DNA of 64,000 nucleotides from positions 1 to 64,000 of the forward strand of contig NZ_JAFCME010000024.1 in assembly GCF_018130065.1 (NCBI RefSeq), written 5' to 3'. A program made the translations under genes and the position numbers. Source of the stretch: Bradyrhizobium sp. AUGA SZCCT0158. Its GTDB lineage: Bacteria > Pseudomonadota > Alphaproteobacteria > Rhizobiales > Xanthobacteraceae. The notes under the pieces were generated by a model. That model saw nothing but the letters and a program-made list of their open reading frames with translations, ran no database searches and was not told the origin of the DNA. How positions within the stretch are numbered: the stretch's first letter is position 1; every line of letters begins with the position of its first letter. This document shows, piece by piece, positions 43,648 to 51,692 of the stretch.

Positions 43648-43944
43648 TCAATAATAGCTGCGGCAAACGTTGATCACGCCGTAGGAGGTCACCCGCCAGC
43701 AGCCGTAGCCATGGGCGTGGTGGTAGTGGCCGTGATGGTGGTGGCCGTGGTGGTGATGGCCATGATGATGATGGCCATGATGGTGATGCCCGTGGTGGTG
43801 ATGGCCGTGGTGATGATGGCCGTGGCCATGGCCGCCGTGCCCGTGGCCACCGTGGCGCCCGCCGGCGAAAGCCGCGCTGGACAGCGAGGCAGTGCTCAGA
43901 GCGAGAACTGCAATCGCCGACACAATGAGTTTCTTGATCGTCAT
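43648..43944 (-). CDS. Small exported histidine-rich protein
   Basis: A 98-residue secreted protein. The signal peptide MTIKKLIVSAIAVLALSTASLSSAAFAG leads into GGRHGGHGHGGHGHG, then six GHHHH repeats. A short C-terminus (YGCWRVTSYGVINVCRSYY) has two cysteines that can form one disulfide. About half of the mature protein is histidine, which points to binding of nickel, zinc or copper in the periplasm. The start at 43944 is preferred over 43950 because GGAGA lies about 7 bases before it. The C-terminal pattern C-x(n)-VNVC-x-Y is shared with the exported protein at 52.8 kb. Function unknown. Confidence 0.78.
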   Translation of the reverse strand: MTIKKLIVSAIAVLALSTASLSSAAFAGGRHGGHGHGGHGHGHHHHGHHHHGHHHHGHHHHGHHHHGHHHHGHYHHAHGYGCWRVTSYGVINVCRSYY

Positions 43945-44094
43945 GGTCATTCTCCGATTTGTGCAGCGCGAGTATCGCCTGCTGTGATCGGGAACGTAGG
44001 CCTGCTCAATGTCATGCGATGTGACGGAGATCACTCAGATCGCTGGGCGTGCCGGTCCCTGCCCGGCGCGCCGGAGATGCGTGAACGGACCCGA

Positions 44095-44826
44095 CTACGC
44101 AGCCTCCTGCTGCAGCGGCGCCCAGCCGAATTCCGGATAATATTGCAGCATCATCCGGTCGACATAGGCGGTCAGGTTGCCGAACTTCTCGGTCTGCTGG
44201 CGCAGCGGAGATTCGAAGTACGGCGTCAGGATGCCGGCAATCGCACCGAAAGCGGTGGCATCGGTGCCACAAGGCGTGTCGCCAAACAGATAGGGCTTGT
44301 CGCCGAGCTGAACCGACAGCGCAAACAGCGAACGGACCGCAAGGTCGACATCCTCTTCCGGGGCGTGGCGGCCGAGACCGCTCAGCAAGTAGTTCTCCGC
44401 CACCCGGAACTGCGCATCCTCGCGCAGCTTCTCGCGCATGTGCTCCGGCGCGCCGTCGAAGAAGTGCGCCGGTCCCTTGGCGAAATTCTCGGTATCGACC
44501 CAGCGGGCGCCGACCAGTGCCCAATAGACGTGATGTTCGATCATCCGCTCGAACGCCCAGGCCTGCGCCCGCGCCTGCAAGCTCAGCGGCGCGTCGAAAT
44601 CGAAGCCGTATTTGCCCTCGATATGGGCGCGGATGAAGGTGGAATCGGCGATGCTCTCGGCCTCGTCGACGATGTATGGCAGCTGCCCCTTGGGCGAGGC
44701 CGGCGGCATCGCCTTCTCCTTGTGATAGGCAAGTCCAGCCATCTTCAGCTGGACCTCGGTCTTGGTCACAAAGGGGCTGATTTCCGGCAAGCCAAAGCCT
44801 GTGCCGAAACCATAGAGCGTGATCAT
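44095..44826 (-). CDS. Glutathione S-transferase family protein (metaxin-like)
   Basis: A 243-residue protein of the Tom37/metaxin-like GST group. The N-terminal thioredoxin-like domain is ITLYGFGTGFGLPEISPFVTKTEVQLKMAGLAYHKE, with KGQLPYIVDEAESIADSTFIRAHIE as the cis-proline and ES region. The C-terminal helical domain ends with the family feature FGDTPCGTDATAFGAIAGIL and NLTAYVDRMMLQYYPEF. The usual catalytic Ser/Tyr is not obvious, so it may bind rather than conjugate. It lies next to a small orphan gene and is divergent from a WYL regulator. Confidence 0.85.
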   Translation of the reverse strand: MITLYGFGTGFGLPEISPFVTKTEVQLKMAGLAYHKEKAMPPASPKGQLPYIVDEAESIADSTFIRAHIEGKYGFDFDAPLSLQARAQAWAFERMIEHHVYWALVGARWVDTENFAKGPAHFFDGAPEHMREKLREDAQFRVAENYLLSGLGRHAPEEDVDLAVRSLFALSVQLGDKPYLFGDTPCGTDATAFGAIAGILTPYFESPLRQQTEKFGNLTAYVDRMMLQYYPEFGWAPLQQEAA

Positions 44827-44893
44827 CCGAAAAACTCCTGATCTCCGTAAGAACGTGGGGAAAGCCTAGCGACGCCCTGCTGCCACCGTGGTG

Positions 44894-45145
44894 TCAGCAG
44901 CAGCAGTGCCGGCCATGACCTTCCTCTTCCTGCGACGCACGGCGTCGCCCGCGGGCCCAGGCAAGGAACTGCCCTTGCGCAAGGGCGCACATTGCGGTCA
45001 ATGAGCGCCATGCCAGCTCGACCATCGCCCAGCGCAAATCTGACGTGACGCTGTGGATGGAAACCAGCTGTTCCAGGGCGAAGACCTGGCTATTCGCAAG
45101 ACGCCGGCGGCTTTCCAGGGGACCGAATTGGCTGAAAATCGTCAT
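44894..45145 (-). CDS. Small hypothetical protein, 83 aa
   Basis: Starting at ATG 45145 it begins MTIFSQFGPLESRRRLANSQVFALEQLVSIHSVTSDLRW, mostly predicted helix, and ends with a basic stretch and a terminal His-Cys-Cys-Cys. GGGAA lies about 7 bases upstream. It is divergent from the WYL regulator (130 bases) and co-oriented with the GST gene, so it may be the regulator's target. No family recognised; it could be a chance reading frame. Confidence 0.45.
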   Translation of the reverse strand: MTIFSQFGPLESRRRLANSQVFALEQLVSIHSVTSDLRWAMVELAWRSLTAMCALAQGQFLAWARGRRRASQEEEGHGRHCCC

Positions 45146-45274
45146 GGACAAATTCCCTTCAGTTGAGGTGTTGTCCCGATATACAGACCCCCTGCTGCCA
45201 ACATGCTGTCAGCATCGGCCAGGCGGACCTATGAAAAGTGGACTTGCGAAAAGCGACCAGAAAAGAGACTCGCC

Positions 45275-45973
45275 ATGAGACGCGCCGACCGGCTGTTCCA
45301 GATCATTCAGGTGCTCCGGCGCACGCGAAAGCCGCTGACGGCGGACGCGATCGCGGCCGAACTCGAGACCTCGAAACGCACCATCTATCGCGACATCGCA
45401 ACCCTGATCGAACAGCGCGTACCGATCCGCGGCGAGGCCGGCATGGGCTACATCCTGGAGAAGGGGTTCGACCTGCCGCCGTTGATGCTGACGCCCGACG
45501 AGATCGAAGCCGCGGTGCTCGGCGCGCAATGGGTCGTAGGTCACGCCGATCCCGTGCTGGCGCGCGCCGCGCAGGACCTGATGGCGAAGATCGCCGACAC
45601 GGTCCCGGAACGGTTGCGGCCTTTCGTTCTCGAACCTGCAAGCCGGGCGCGGTCGGTCTGGAACCGGGAACCGGACCGTATCGACATGGTGCGGACACGC
45701 GCCCAGATTCACGAGGGCAAGAAGATCACCCTGGACTATCGCGACGAACATGGCCGCGAGAGCAAGCGCACGATCTGGCCGATCGCCATCGGCTATCACG
45801 AGGCGGTGCGGATCATGGCGGCGTGGTGCGAGCTGCGGAAGGATTTTCGCAGCTTTCGCACCGACCGGGTCGTCGACGCGGTGTATCACGACGAGAAATA
45901 TCCGGAGCGGCGCGATTTGCTGCGGGCGAAATGGCGGCGCAGCCTGGTCTGGGAAGCCCCGAAGGATACATAG
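45275..45973 (+). CDS. YafY-type HTH-WYL transcriptional regulator
   Basis: A 232-residue regulator. The DeoR-like helix-turn-helix is MRRADRLFQIIQVLRRTRKPLTADAIAAELETSKRTIYRDIATLI. The WYL effector domain follows, with ITLDYRDEHGRESKRTIWPIAIGYHEAVRIMAAWCELRKDFRSFRTDRV, where WPIAIGY replaces the usual WYL words. Such domains bind nucleotides, ssDNA or small ligands. ATG 45275 begins the HTH; an earlier in-frame start would add unrelated residues. It is divergent from the small orphan and GST genes. Confidence 0.9.
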   Translation: MRRADRLFQIIQVLRRTRKPLTADAIAAELETSKRTIYRDIATLIEQRVPIRGEAGMGYILEKGFDLPPLMLTPDEIEAAVLGAQWVVGHADPVLARAAQDLMAKIADTVPERLRPFVLEPASRARSVWNREPDRIDMVRTRAQIHEGKKITLDYRDEHGRESKRTIWPIAIGYHEAVRIMAAWCELRKDFRSFRTDRVVDAVYHDEKYPERRDLLRAKWRRSLVWEAPKDT

Positions 45974-45974
45974 T

Positions 45975-46082
45975 GTCGTTCCGGGGCGACACGTAGTGTC
46001 GAACCCGGAACCTCGAGATTCCCCGATGTGCAATGGCACATCTGAGGTTCACGCGAAGACGCGTGCCCGGAATGACGGAGCG
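45975..46082. repeat. CTCGAG-centred intergenic repeat, copy 2
   Basis: It shares CCCGGAAxCTCGAGATTCCCCGATG, CACATCTGAGGTTC and CCCGGAATGAC with the element at 25.24-25.37 kb, 20 kb away, with changes in the spacer arms. The right end overlaps possible upstream starts of the next gene. Confidence 0.8.
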
Positions 46083-46122
46083 TGTCACTGGCCGGACGCT
46101 TCATTCCGCGCTAAACGGCAGC

Positions 46123-46443
46123 ATGGATGAAGCCGGATCAACATCTGCCAGCGAAAGCCCCTGCCAGGCCTGCGGCGCTTGCTGCAGCTATTCCCGGAAC
46201 TGGCCGCGCTTCACGACCGAGGATGATGCCGACCTCGACCTGATCCCGGAGAAATTCGTCAACGATCGGCTGTCGGGAATGCGCTGCGACGGCGACCGCT
46301 GTTCGGCGTTGTCAGGCAAGGTCGGCGAGGCGACGGCGTGCACCATCTATGCGGTGCGGCCGGAGGTATGCCGGACCTGCATGCCCGGCGACCCCGAATG
46401 CGCGATGGCGCGGAAGCGGCATGGGCTGGCGGTGTTGGTGTAG
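46123..46443 (+). CDS. YkgJ-family cysteine cluster protein
   Basis: A 106-residue protein with the YkgJ metal-binding pattern. The N-terminal CQACGACCSYS is a CxxCxxCC cluster. Later cysteines are in MRCDGDRCSAL, ACTIYAVRPEVCRTCMPGDPEC, typical of Zn- or Fe-S-binding UPF0153 proteins. ATG 46123 is used because upstream in-frame ATGs (46033, 46072) lie in the preceding intergenic repeat. Function unknown. Confidence 0.82.
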   Translation: MDEAGSTSASESPCQACGACCSYSRNWPRFTTEDDADLDLIPEKFVNDRLSGMRCDGDRCSALSGKVGEATACTIYAVRPEVCRTCMPGDPECAMARKRHGLAVLV

Positions 46444-46451
46444 CCTCACCG

Positions 46452-46563
46452 CTGTCGTCCCGGCGAAGGCCTAGCCACGATGCTTGTTGTTGAAAAGTCC
46501 CTACCCGCTTGCCGCATCACAACGGCCGCGGCGTATGGCTCCCGGCCTTCGCCGGGACGACGT
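46452..46563. repeat. GTCGTCCCGGCGAAGGC intergenic inverted repeat
   Basis: The outer arms GTCGTCCCGGCGAAGGC and GCCTTCGCCGGGACGAC are exactly complementary, with about 70 bases between. The same arms appear at 56.52 kb. It separates two convergent small genes. Confidence 0.85.
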
Positions 46564-46573
46564 GCGGAAAAAC

Positions 46574-46975
46574 TTAAGCCGGCACCGCTTCGGCGAGGTC
46601 TTCGTCGTCGAGATCTTCAATCGGAGCGAAGGTGGAGAGCGGCTTGGTCGAGAGCGTGATCGGCTTGCGGTTGCCGTAGGACGACGAGGGCGTGGAGCGC
46701 GCGGCCGGTTCGCGGGACAGCGCGTAGAGAGTCGAGCCGACGCGCCCGCCCAGCGAGATCAGCTCGCGCTCGGTGCAGCTGGCGGCAATGGCGAGGGCCA
46801 GCGAGTGCAGGTGGCTGCGGCGGTAGCAGAACAGCGCCAGCATGGCGCGCGTCTCGGAGGAGACACTCTCCACCAGAAGCGGCAGCCCGTTGGCGTTGGC
46901 GCGGTACATCTCGCCGAGCAACTCGTCCCTAACGGGGCAGAAATCGTTCTCGAAGGCGTCGCGGCTTGAAAACAT
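46574..46975 (-). CDS. Hypothetical protein, 133 aa
   Basis: The start at 46975 has AGGGAG 9 bases upstream, a good ribosome binding site. The protein begins MFSSRDAFENDFCPVRDELLGEMYRANANGLPLLVESVSSETRAMLALFCYRRSHLHSLALAIAASC. This first part is predicted helical and resembles a compact domain; the C-terminal 45 residues are Ser/Pro-rich and probably disordered. No signal peptide or membrane helix. Codon use and ribosome binding site support a real gene. I do not recognise the family. Confidence 0.65.
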   Translation of the reverse strand: MFSSRDAFENDFCPVRDELLGEMYRANANGLPLLVESVSSETRAMLALFCYRRSHLHSLALAIAASCTERELISLGGRVGSTLYALSREPAARSTPSSSYGNRKPITLSTKPLSTFAPIEDLDDEDLAEAVPA

Positions 46976-47281
46976 TGCGGTTCTCCCTATGCGGAAGATG
47001 CAGTGCAATACTCTAACGAAAGGTTAACCACCCGTACCAGTAGTGTTCCGGTGCTCTTGCCAGTTTCGACCAAATCGGACCGGCGCGGCCGGTGATTCGC
47101 CTGGCGCGAATGGCGCCTAAATCCCTGCCGCCACGGGCTGGACGGCGGTCACGTGCAGACCCGGCAGGCTATGCGTGAGGGAGGCTGGTGCCTATCCGGA
47201 ATACTCCGGTCCGATTCTTGTTTTGACGCGTTTTCTTTACGCGAACCGGTATCCACTTCGCTGGAAAACGCTCTGACCGGA
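46976..47281. other. Gene-free stretch with a dispersed repeat
   Basis: No supported gene. Near the right end (about 47221-47276) lies GACGCGTTTTCTTTACGCG followed by AACCGGTATCCACTTCGCT and GAAAACGCTCTGA, a unit with CGCGTTTTC/GAAAACGC complementary ends that I recall as very common in Bradyrhizobium intergenic DNA. The part near 46980-47040 probably holds the promoter of the 133-aa gene. Confidence 0.55.
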
Positions 47282-47674
47282 TCAGTTCGCGGCCATGTAG
47301 ATCGCCAGGCCGAAGCCGGTCAGATGGTGCAGCGCCTGATCGACGCCGATCAGCGTCCAGAACCAGGGATGCTCGTTCTCCAGCGTCACCCCGAAGGACG
47401 ATGCGCAGATCCCCTTGATGCGGTCGATCGTGAGGTGAATGGCGAAATCGATGAAGGCGACGAACCAGAACCGTGGCGCGACCACCATGATCAGCAGCAA
47501 CGATGTCACGAGATGCACCGAGCAGTGCGCCAGCAACGGCATCGCCCAGCCGGTCTTCTGGTCCTTGCCGATCGCCATCCAGGACGTCTGAAAAATGAAG
47601 TCGGCAATGATGTGCTTCACCGTAAGAAGCAACATCCATCCTATCAGCGCACCAACCGGGACCGACGACGACAT
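47282..47674 (-). CDS. DUF3307 family membrane protein
   Basis: A 130-residue protein with three to four hydrophobic segments (ALIGWMLLLTVKHIIADFIFQT, LLAHCSVHLVTSLLLIMVV, WFVAFIDFAIHLTIDRIKG, a C-terminal helix). The DUF3307 hallmarks are the histidine/aspartate residues within helices: KHIIADFIFQT, HCSVHLV and DFAIHLTIDRIKG. The C-terminal FWTLIGVDQALHHLTGFGLAIYM closes the domain. ATG 47674 is preferred over a TTG five codons upstream. Function unknown. Confidence 0.83.
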   Translation of the reverse strand: MSSSVPVGALIGWMLLLTVKHIIADFIFQTSWMAIGKDQKTGWAMPLLAHCSVHLVTSLLLIMVVAPRFWFVAFIDFAIHLTIDRIKGICASSFGVTLENEHPWFWTLIGVDQALHHLTGFGLAIYMAAN

Positions 47675-48047
47675 GGAAGGAAACAACAAAGCTGACGCCC
47701 TTTGCTGGGACTAACGAGGTGGCAATAAAACCGGGGGTCTAGGCTGTCAGCGAATTTTCTTCTCGAACCCGGACGTGAACGTTGCCGTTATTTATGGCAC
47801 CTCCCGGACCGGAATGCACCTGTGAGTGGCTGGAAAAAAGCGTGGTGTGGCCCAACGGCGATACTGCGGCATCGGCGCGCAGCTCTGCGCGGGTAAGGTT
47901 ACCCGCGGGGGGCGATTTGCAATCCGGCGGGGGCAGGATATCATTGCCGTGCAGGAAATTGTCGTTCGTTTCTAGGTATTTACGAATTCATTTGGATGGC
48001 CTCCGACGCCGATCTGGCGGCGGGATGTCCTCCGACCGGGTATAGCC
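47675..48047. other. Divergent promoter region, no supported gene
   Basis: It separates the DUF3307 gene from the TAXI-type gene. A palindrome CGGGTAA-GG-TTACCCG lies at about 47889-47904, followed by a G-run. Possible frames here lack ribosome binding sites and family similarity. Nothing else recognised. Confidence 0.5.
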
Positions 48048-49451
48048 ATGAGTGCTGAGGCCCCAACACCAAAACCCGGTATGCCACGGCGCCTCCGTAT
48101 GCCGGTCGTCAAGAGCAACCGCTCCCAGATCGTGCTGTTTTCGATCCTGACCCTGATTCTCACCGCCGCAACGATGTGGGGCGGCCGGGCTTTGCTGCGA
48201 AATTCGGAGACGCTGGTCTTTGCCGTCGGCGAAGCCAATGGGCCCGAAGCGCGCTTTGCCGCCCGGCTTGCCGCCGTCCTGAAGAACAATTCGTCGCGGC
48301 TGCACCTCAAGATCGTGCCCAACGCCGACAACGCCAAGGCGGTCGCCCAGTTCGACCGCAAGGAAGCCAACCTGGCGATTTTGCGCACCGACGCGAAAAT
48401 CCCGTCCCGGGCGCGCGCGGTTGCGATCCTTGAACACGACCTGCTGCTGCTGATCAGTCCCGCCGGCAAAAAGATCAAGACCGTCACCGAACTGAAGAAA
48501 AAGAGGATCGCCGTCGTCGCCGACCGCGAGAGTAGCGTCACGCTGATCCGGAACATGCTCGAGCTTTCCGAGCAGCCGGAAGCAGCGGCGCGAATCCAGA
48601 TGGCACCGCCGGGGTCGACCTTCGACAGGCTGTTCGCGTCGGGCTTCGGCGCCGTGGTCGCGGTCGTCCATGCCTCGAAGGTCGTAAAGGACAGGAGTTA
48701 CGAGCAACATGCCAGGCGCGGCGGCTTCACGCTGAACGCGATCGACGCCGCGAAGGCGATCACCCGGAAACATCCTGCCCTTTCGGAGGAAACGGTCACG
48801 ACCGGCATGCTGTCGGCGTCGCCGACGCTGCCCGAGGAAGATATCGAGACCATCGGGCTGCAATGGCTGCTGGTCGCGCAGTCAAATCTGTCGACGACAA
48901 CCGTCAGCGACCTCGCGCGCATCATCTACGAGAACAAGGCCGAACTCGCGCTCGACGGCGGCTTCGCCTCCAGGATCGAACCGGCCGCGACCGACAAGGA
49001 TGCCTTCATCGTCGCGCATCCCGGCGCTACCGAATACATCAACGACGAGATCAAGTCGTTCGTGGAGCGCTACAGTGACCTGATGTATGTTGCCATCGCG
49101 GCGCTCGGCATCATCGGCTCGCTGTTCGCCACCATCTACACCAAGGTCACACGCGTCGCGCCCGAAAAGGCCAGCCAGCTGGCCACCGCCATCCTCGATA
49201 TCGGGCAGCGGATGGCGGATGCCAAATCCCTCGACCAACTCGACGAGTTGCAGGACCAACTTGAAGCCATTCTTCGGCGTGTGGTGATAGGGCTGCGCGA
49301 CGGCACCATCTCCAGCGACGGGCTGGACACGTTCAAGCTCGGCTATGAATTCGTGCGCGATGAAATCGGCATGCGCCGCGATCATCTGAAGCGGCACCCG
49401 CCGCCCCAGGACGACAAGGTGGTAGCCGTGAAGACCGCGCAAAGCGCGTGA
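48048..49451 (+). CDS. Membrane-anchored TAXI-type TRAP binding-like protein
   Basis: A 467-residue protein. It has an uncleaved-looking N-terminal helix (QIVLFSILTLILTAATMWGG, about 27-46) and a TAXI/ABC-type two-lobe binding domain (about 55-340: VFAVGEANGPEARFAARLAAVL, ILEHDLLLLISPAGKKIKTVTELKKKRIAVV, YINDEIKSFVERYSD). A second helix (LMYVAIAALGIIGSLFATIYTKV, about 344-366) is followed by a cytoplasmic helical tail of about 100 residues with DELQDQLEAILRRVV. This resembles TAXI family proteins, but with a C-terminal membrane anchor and tail, and no TRAP permease is nearby. It may sense a ligand rather than deliver it. Confidence 0.82.
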   Translation: MSAEAPTPKPGMPRRLRMPVVKSNRSQIVLFSILTLILTAATMWGGRALLRNSETLVFAVGEANGPEARFAARLAAVLKNNSSRLHLKIVPNADNAKAVAQFDRKEANLAILRTDAKIPSRARAVAILEHDLLLLISPAGKKIKTVTELKKKRIAVVADRESSVTLIRNMLELSEQPEAAARIQMAPPGSTFDRLFASGFGAVVAVVHASKVVKDRSYEQHARRGGFTLNAIDAAKAITRKHPALSEETVTTGMLSASPTLPEEDIETIGLQWLLVAQSNLSTTTVSDLARIIYENKAELALDGGFASRIEPAATDKDAFIVAHPGATEYINDEIKSFVERYSDLMYVAIAALGIIGSLFATIYTKVTRVAPEKASQLATAILDIGQRMADAKSLDQLDELQDQLEAILRRVVIGLRDGTISSDGLDTFKLGYEFVRDEIGMRRDHLKRHPPPQDDKVVAVKTAQSA

Positions 49452-49499
49452 CTTTAGCCGTACAGAGATTAGATCGAAGTGCATCCACGACGGAGCTGC

Positions 49500-49722
49500 G
49501 CTCCCTCTCCCGCTCTTGCGGGGGAGGCGTAGGCGGCCTACGGCCGCCGTCCTTGAGCTTAAGAACGCCGATGCGTAGCATCGGCTATGGGTGGGGGTGC
49601 CGCCACGAGTCAGACTGTTCGTGTGGAGAGAGTTTCCCCCACCCGGATCGCATCTGCCGATGCGATCCGACCTAAGAGCGAGCTTCGCTCGTCTCGACCC
49701 CGCAAGAGCGGGAGAGGTGAAG
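49500..49722. repeat. CTCCCTCTCCCGC..GCGGGAGAG intergenic inverted repeat
   Basis: The outer arms CTCTCCCGCTCTTGCGGGG and CCCCGCAAGAGCGGGAGAG are complementary. Inner words include GGTGGGGGTGCC, GTTTCCCCCACCC and the palindromes GCCGATGCGTAGCATCGGC and GATGCGATCC. It is the longest copy of this family in the window and lies between two convergent genes. Confidence 0.82.
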
Positions 49723-49726
49723 CGAG

Positions 49727-50611
49727 TCACCCCGCAGCGGCGTTCGAGCCGCTGGCCGGGACCCGCGCCCTGATTTCCTCGATCTTGCGCTTGAGCGCGG
49801 CCTGCCGCGGATCGGGCAGCGCCGCCGCGCGCGCTTCCGCTACCGCTCCGGCCAGATCCGATAGCGCCAGCACGCCGTCGAAGGTCGGCTTGGCCAGGCC
49901 GTCGATGATCGCGTTCCAGTCCGCCATGCCCTGACGGTAGACGTCGCCATAGCCCTCGATCATGGTCGCGGTCTGCACGATTTCGGAAGCCGCGGCCGGC
50001 TGTTTGTCCAGGCTGCGGCTAATCATGTGAAGCCAGCGTTCGACCCACAGCCGCTCCTTGGCGTAACGCACCGAATAGCGCCGCCACCGCTTCAGCCCGG
50101 CTTCAATCTTGAGGCGGCGAACGCCGAGACGGCTTGCCGCGCTGAAACGCATGGAAATCCGCTTGTGCGCCCACCCCGCCCAGTTAAGCACATCGATCAG
50201 ATATTCCGCGATAATGGCGGGGAGCGCGCTGACCAGTTCGTCGACCCGGAACTTCCTGATATCGACGACCGGATTGTAGTTCCCGCCGGACCCCTCGTTG
50301 AATTCGGCAAGCTTGAGCTGCGCGATCCGGATCGGATCCTGATAGCTCATGCGCACCGCCATCAGCCGCGCGATCTCGACCAGCATCGCATCATCGACCC
50401 CGTTGCGGCCGACGAACCGCCGCAACCGGTCGACGTAAAGCTGCGCGTAGCTGGTGCTTTGATATTCGATCAGGAGGTGGATGGCATCGCTTGCAACTGC
50501 GGTGACAGCCTCCGGCAGACCTTCGGGAAGAAACGGCGGGGTGTCGTCCTCTTCACCGATGAAATCGGCGAACAGATAACGGAGCGACGACAGGAAACCG
50601 CGGTCTGACAC
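49727..50611 (-). CDS. Stand-alone DUF6537 protein (indolepyruvate oxidoreductase tail domain)
   Basis: A 294-residue protein. Its core (LLIEYQSTSYAQLYVDRLRRFVGRNGVDDAMLVEIARLMAVRMSYQDPIRIAQLKL) resembles the DUF6537 region at the C-terminus of indolepyruvate:ferredoxin oxidoreductase beta-type proteins. The thiamine- or ferredoxin-binding parts are absent. GTG 50611 is chosen because GGAG lies 8 bases upstream; it starts 17 bases after the cyclic-nucleotide-domain gene. Longer in-frame starts lie inside that gene. With no catalytic domain, a role as partner or regulator of an oxidoreductase elsewhere is likely. The DUF6537 assignment is by pattern recognition. Confidence 0.65.
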   Translation of the reverse strand: MSDRGFLSSLRYLFADFIGEEDDTPPFLPEGLPEAVTAVASDAIHLLIEYQSTSYAQLYVDRLRRFVGRNGVDDAMLVEIARLMAVRMSYQDPIRIAQLKLAEFNEGSGGNYNPVVDIRKFRVDELVSALPAIIAEYLIDVLNWAGWAHKRISMRFSAASRLGVRRLKIEAGLKRWRRYSVRYAKERLWVERWLHMISRSLDKQPAAASEIVQTATMIEGYGDVYRQGMADWNAIIDGLAKPTFDGVLALSDLAGAVAEARAAALPDPRQAALKRKIEEIRARVPASGSNAAAG

Positions 50612-50628
50612 TCCCTTGGCTCCGGCCT

Positions 50629-51297
50629 CTATGCGGGTTTCGGCCCGGCGGCAGATGCCGCCGTTTGCTGGGCGAGCTGGTGCTGCAGCGTCTCGAGGTT
50701 CTGAAACAACCGGGCGCTGGCGAGGCGAAGGAAGTAAAAGCCGAACGCCGGGTTTTGAACGTAGAGTTCCTCGACCTTGCTGTAGCTGACGCTCAGCACG
50801 AGGCCGGCCTCGACGCATTCCAGCGACTGGGTGCGCGTGTTCGACGGCGACAGCATGCCAAGCTCACCGACGATGGCGCCGACCGGCAAGACGATGCCGG
50901 ACTCGACCAGCTTGAACTTGCCGCTGACGATGTAGAGCATGTCTTCGGCCTTCTCGTCCTTGTAGAACAGCATCTCCCCGGCCGCGCAATCGCGTTCGGT
51001 CATGAACGGCTTCAGCCAATCCATCGACAGGTCGCTGTTGACCGATTTTTTCACGTCGCGCACGAGCTGCAGCATCTGGTGCAGCCGCCAGGAATTGACC
51101 AGCAGCATCGCCGCCTGCACCACCATGACCAGATAATTACGGGACGGAATGGCGGTCAGGAACAGGGCGATGTTGGCGAGAATGCCGAACACCCGCAAAG
51201 GAATCATGGTCCGCATCGTGGTGGTGGCGATCACGAAGATCGACGCGAAGAGCATGCCGGCGGTGCCGGCGTGTTGTGCCAAATGAGACGGATCCAT
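50629..51297 (-). CDS. Membrane protein with cyclic-nucleotide-binding domain
   Basis: A 222-residue protein. Two or three N-terminal hydrophobic segments (GMLFASIFVIATTTM, LRVFGILANIALFLTAIP, YLVMVVQAAMLLVNSW) precede a cNMP-binding beta-roll (about 95-200): FMTERDCAAGEMLFYKDEKAEDMLYIVSGKFKLVE, then LPVGAIVGELGMLSPSNTRTQSL with the phosphate-binding-cassette GELGML, though the usual arginine of RTA is in NTRTQS. It has no DNA-binding helix-turn-helix, so it is not a Crp-type factor. It is followed by the DUF6537 gene in an apparent two-gene operon. Popeye-like or sensor proteins share this layout. Confidence 0.82.
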   Translation of the reverse strand: MDPSHLAQHAGTAGMLFASIFVIATTTMRTMIPLRVFGILANIALFLTAIPSRNYLVMVVQAAMLLVNSWRLHQMLQLVRDVKKSVNSDLSMDWLKPFMTERDCAAGEMLFYKDEKAEDMLYIVSGKFKLVESGIVLPVGAIVGELGMLSPSNTRTQSLECVEAGLVLSVSYSKVEELYVQNPAFGFYFLRLASARLFQNLETLQHQLAQQTAASAAGPKPA

Positions 51298-51384
51298 TGG
51301 AGGCCAACCAATTTTTCAGGGAGTGAATTTTTTCGCGATTTTATTGCAGTGCCGCTATCGTAAAGGCCGCAGGCTATTTTCGAT

Positions 51385-51675
51385 ATGCGGGGAAAAAACG
51401 ACGATTTGTCGGGATTCGACAAAATTCACCCCCCGCCCGGGCTTGCCGCGCAGCCGCGCCGGCGGGCATTTCGACGCGATATCGCGGTTTGCCGGCCGTC
51501 GTTGACGGCCTTCCCTGCGGCGGGCACTTTCGGCAGCACCACGCGGCCGTCGAAGCTGTTGGTGCTTGACCTCGTCGATTTTCGCCTGCTGATGGCACGG
51601 CATCCTGACCTCGCCCGGGTCATCGACGCCGAGGCCAAACGGCGCGCGCAAGAAAACAAACAAGAGCACAAGTAA
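51385..51675 (+). pseudogene. Remnant of a cyclic-nucleotide-gated channel C-terminus
   Basis: The last 45 residues (SKLLVLDLVDFRLLMARHPDLARVIDAEAKRR...) match the final strand and C-helix of the cNMP-binding domain in MlotiK1-type bacterial potassium channels. The 50 residues before them are Arg/Pro-rich and unlike any channel. There is no membrane pore and no ribosome binding site, so it is most likely a decayed 3' end. It directly precedes the crotonase gene. The region 51298-51384 holds only AT-rich promoter-like DNA. Confidence 0.45.
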
Positions 51676-51692
51676 CAAGAATGGAGAACGAG

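Noticed and set aside
43721..43860. Short direct repeats that could suggest a CRISPR-like array
   Set aside because: The period is one of codons (GHHHH units) with no unique spacers. It lies inside the coding sequence of the His-rich protein.
43711..44841. 376-codon plus-strand frame beginning with Met/Val repeats
   Set aside because: The repeats are the antisense of the GHHHH codons. The opposite strand carries a signal peptide and a GST.
47782..48045. 87-codon frame in the gap before the TAXI-type gene
   Set aside because: No ribosome binding site, no family, and it ends two bases before the real gene's start.
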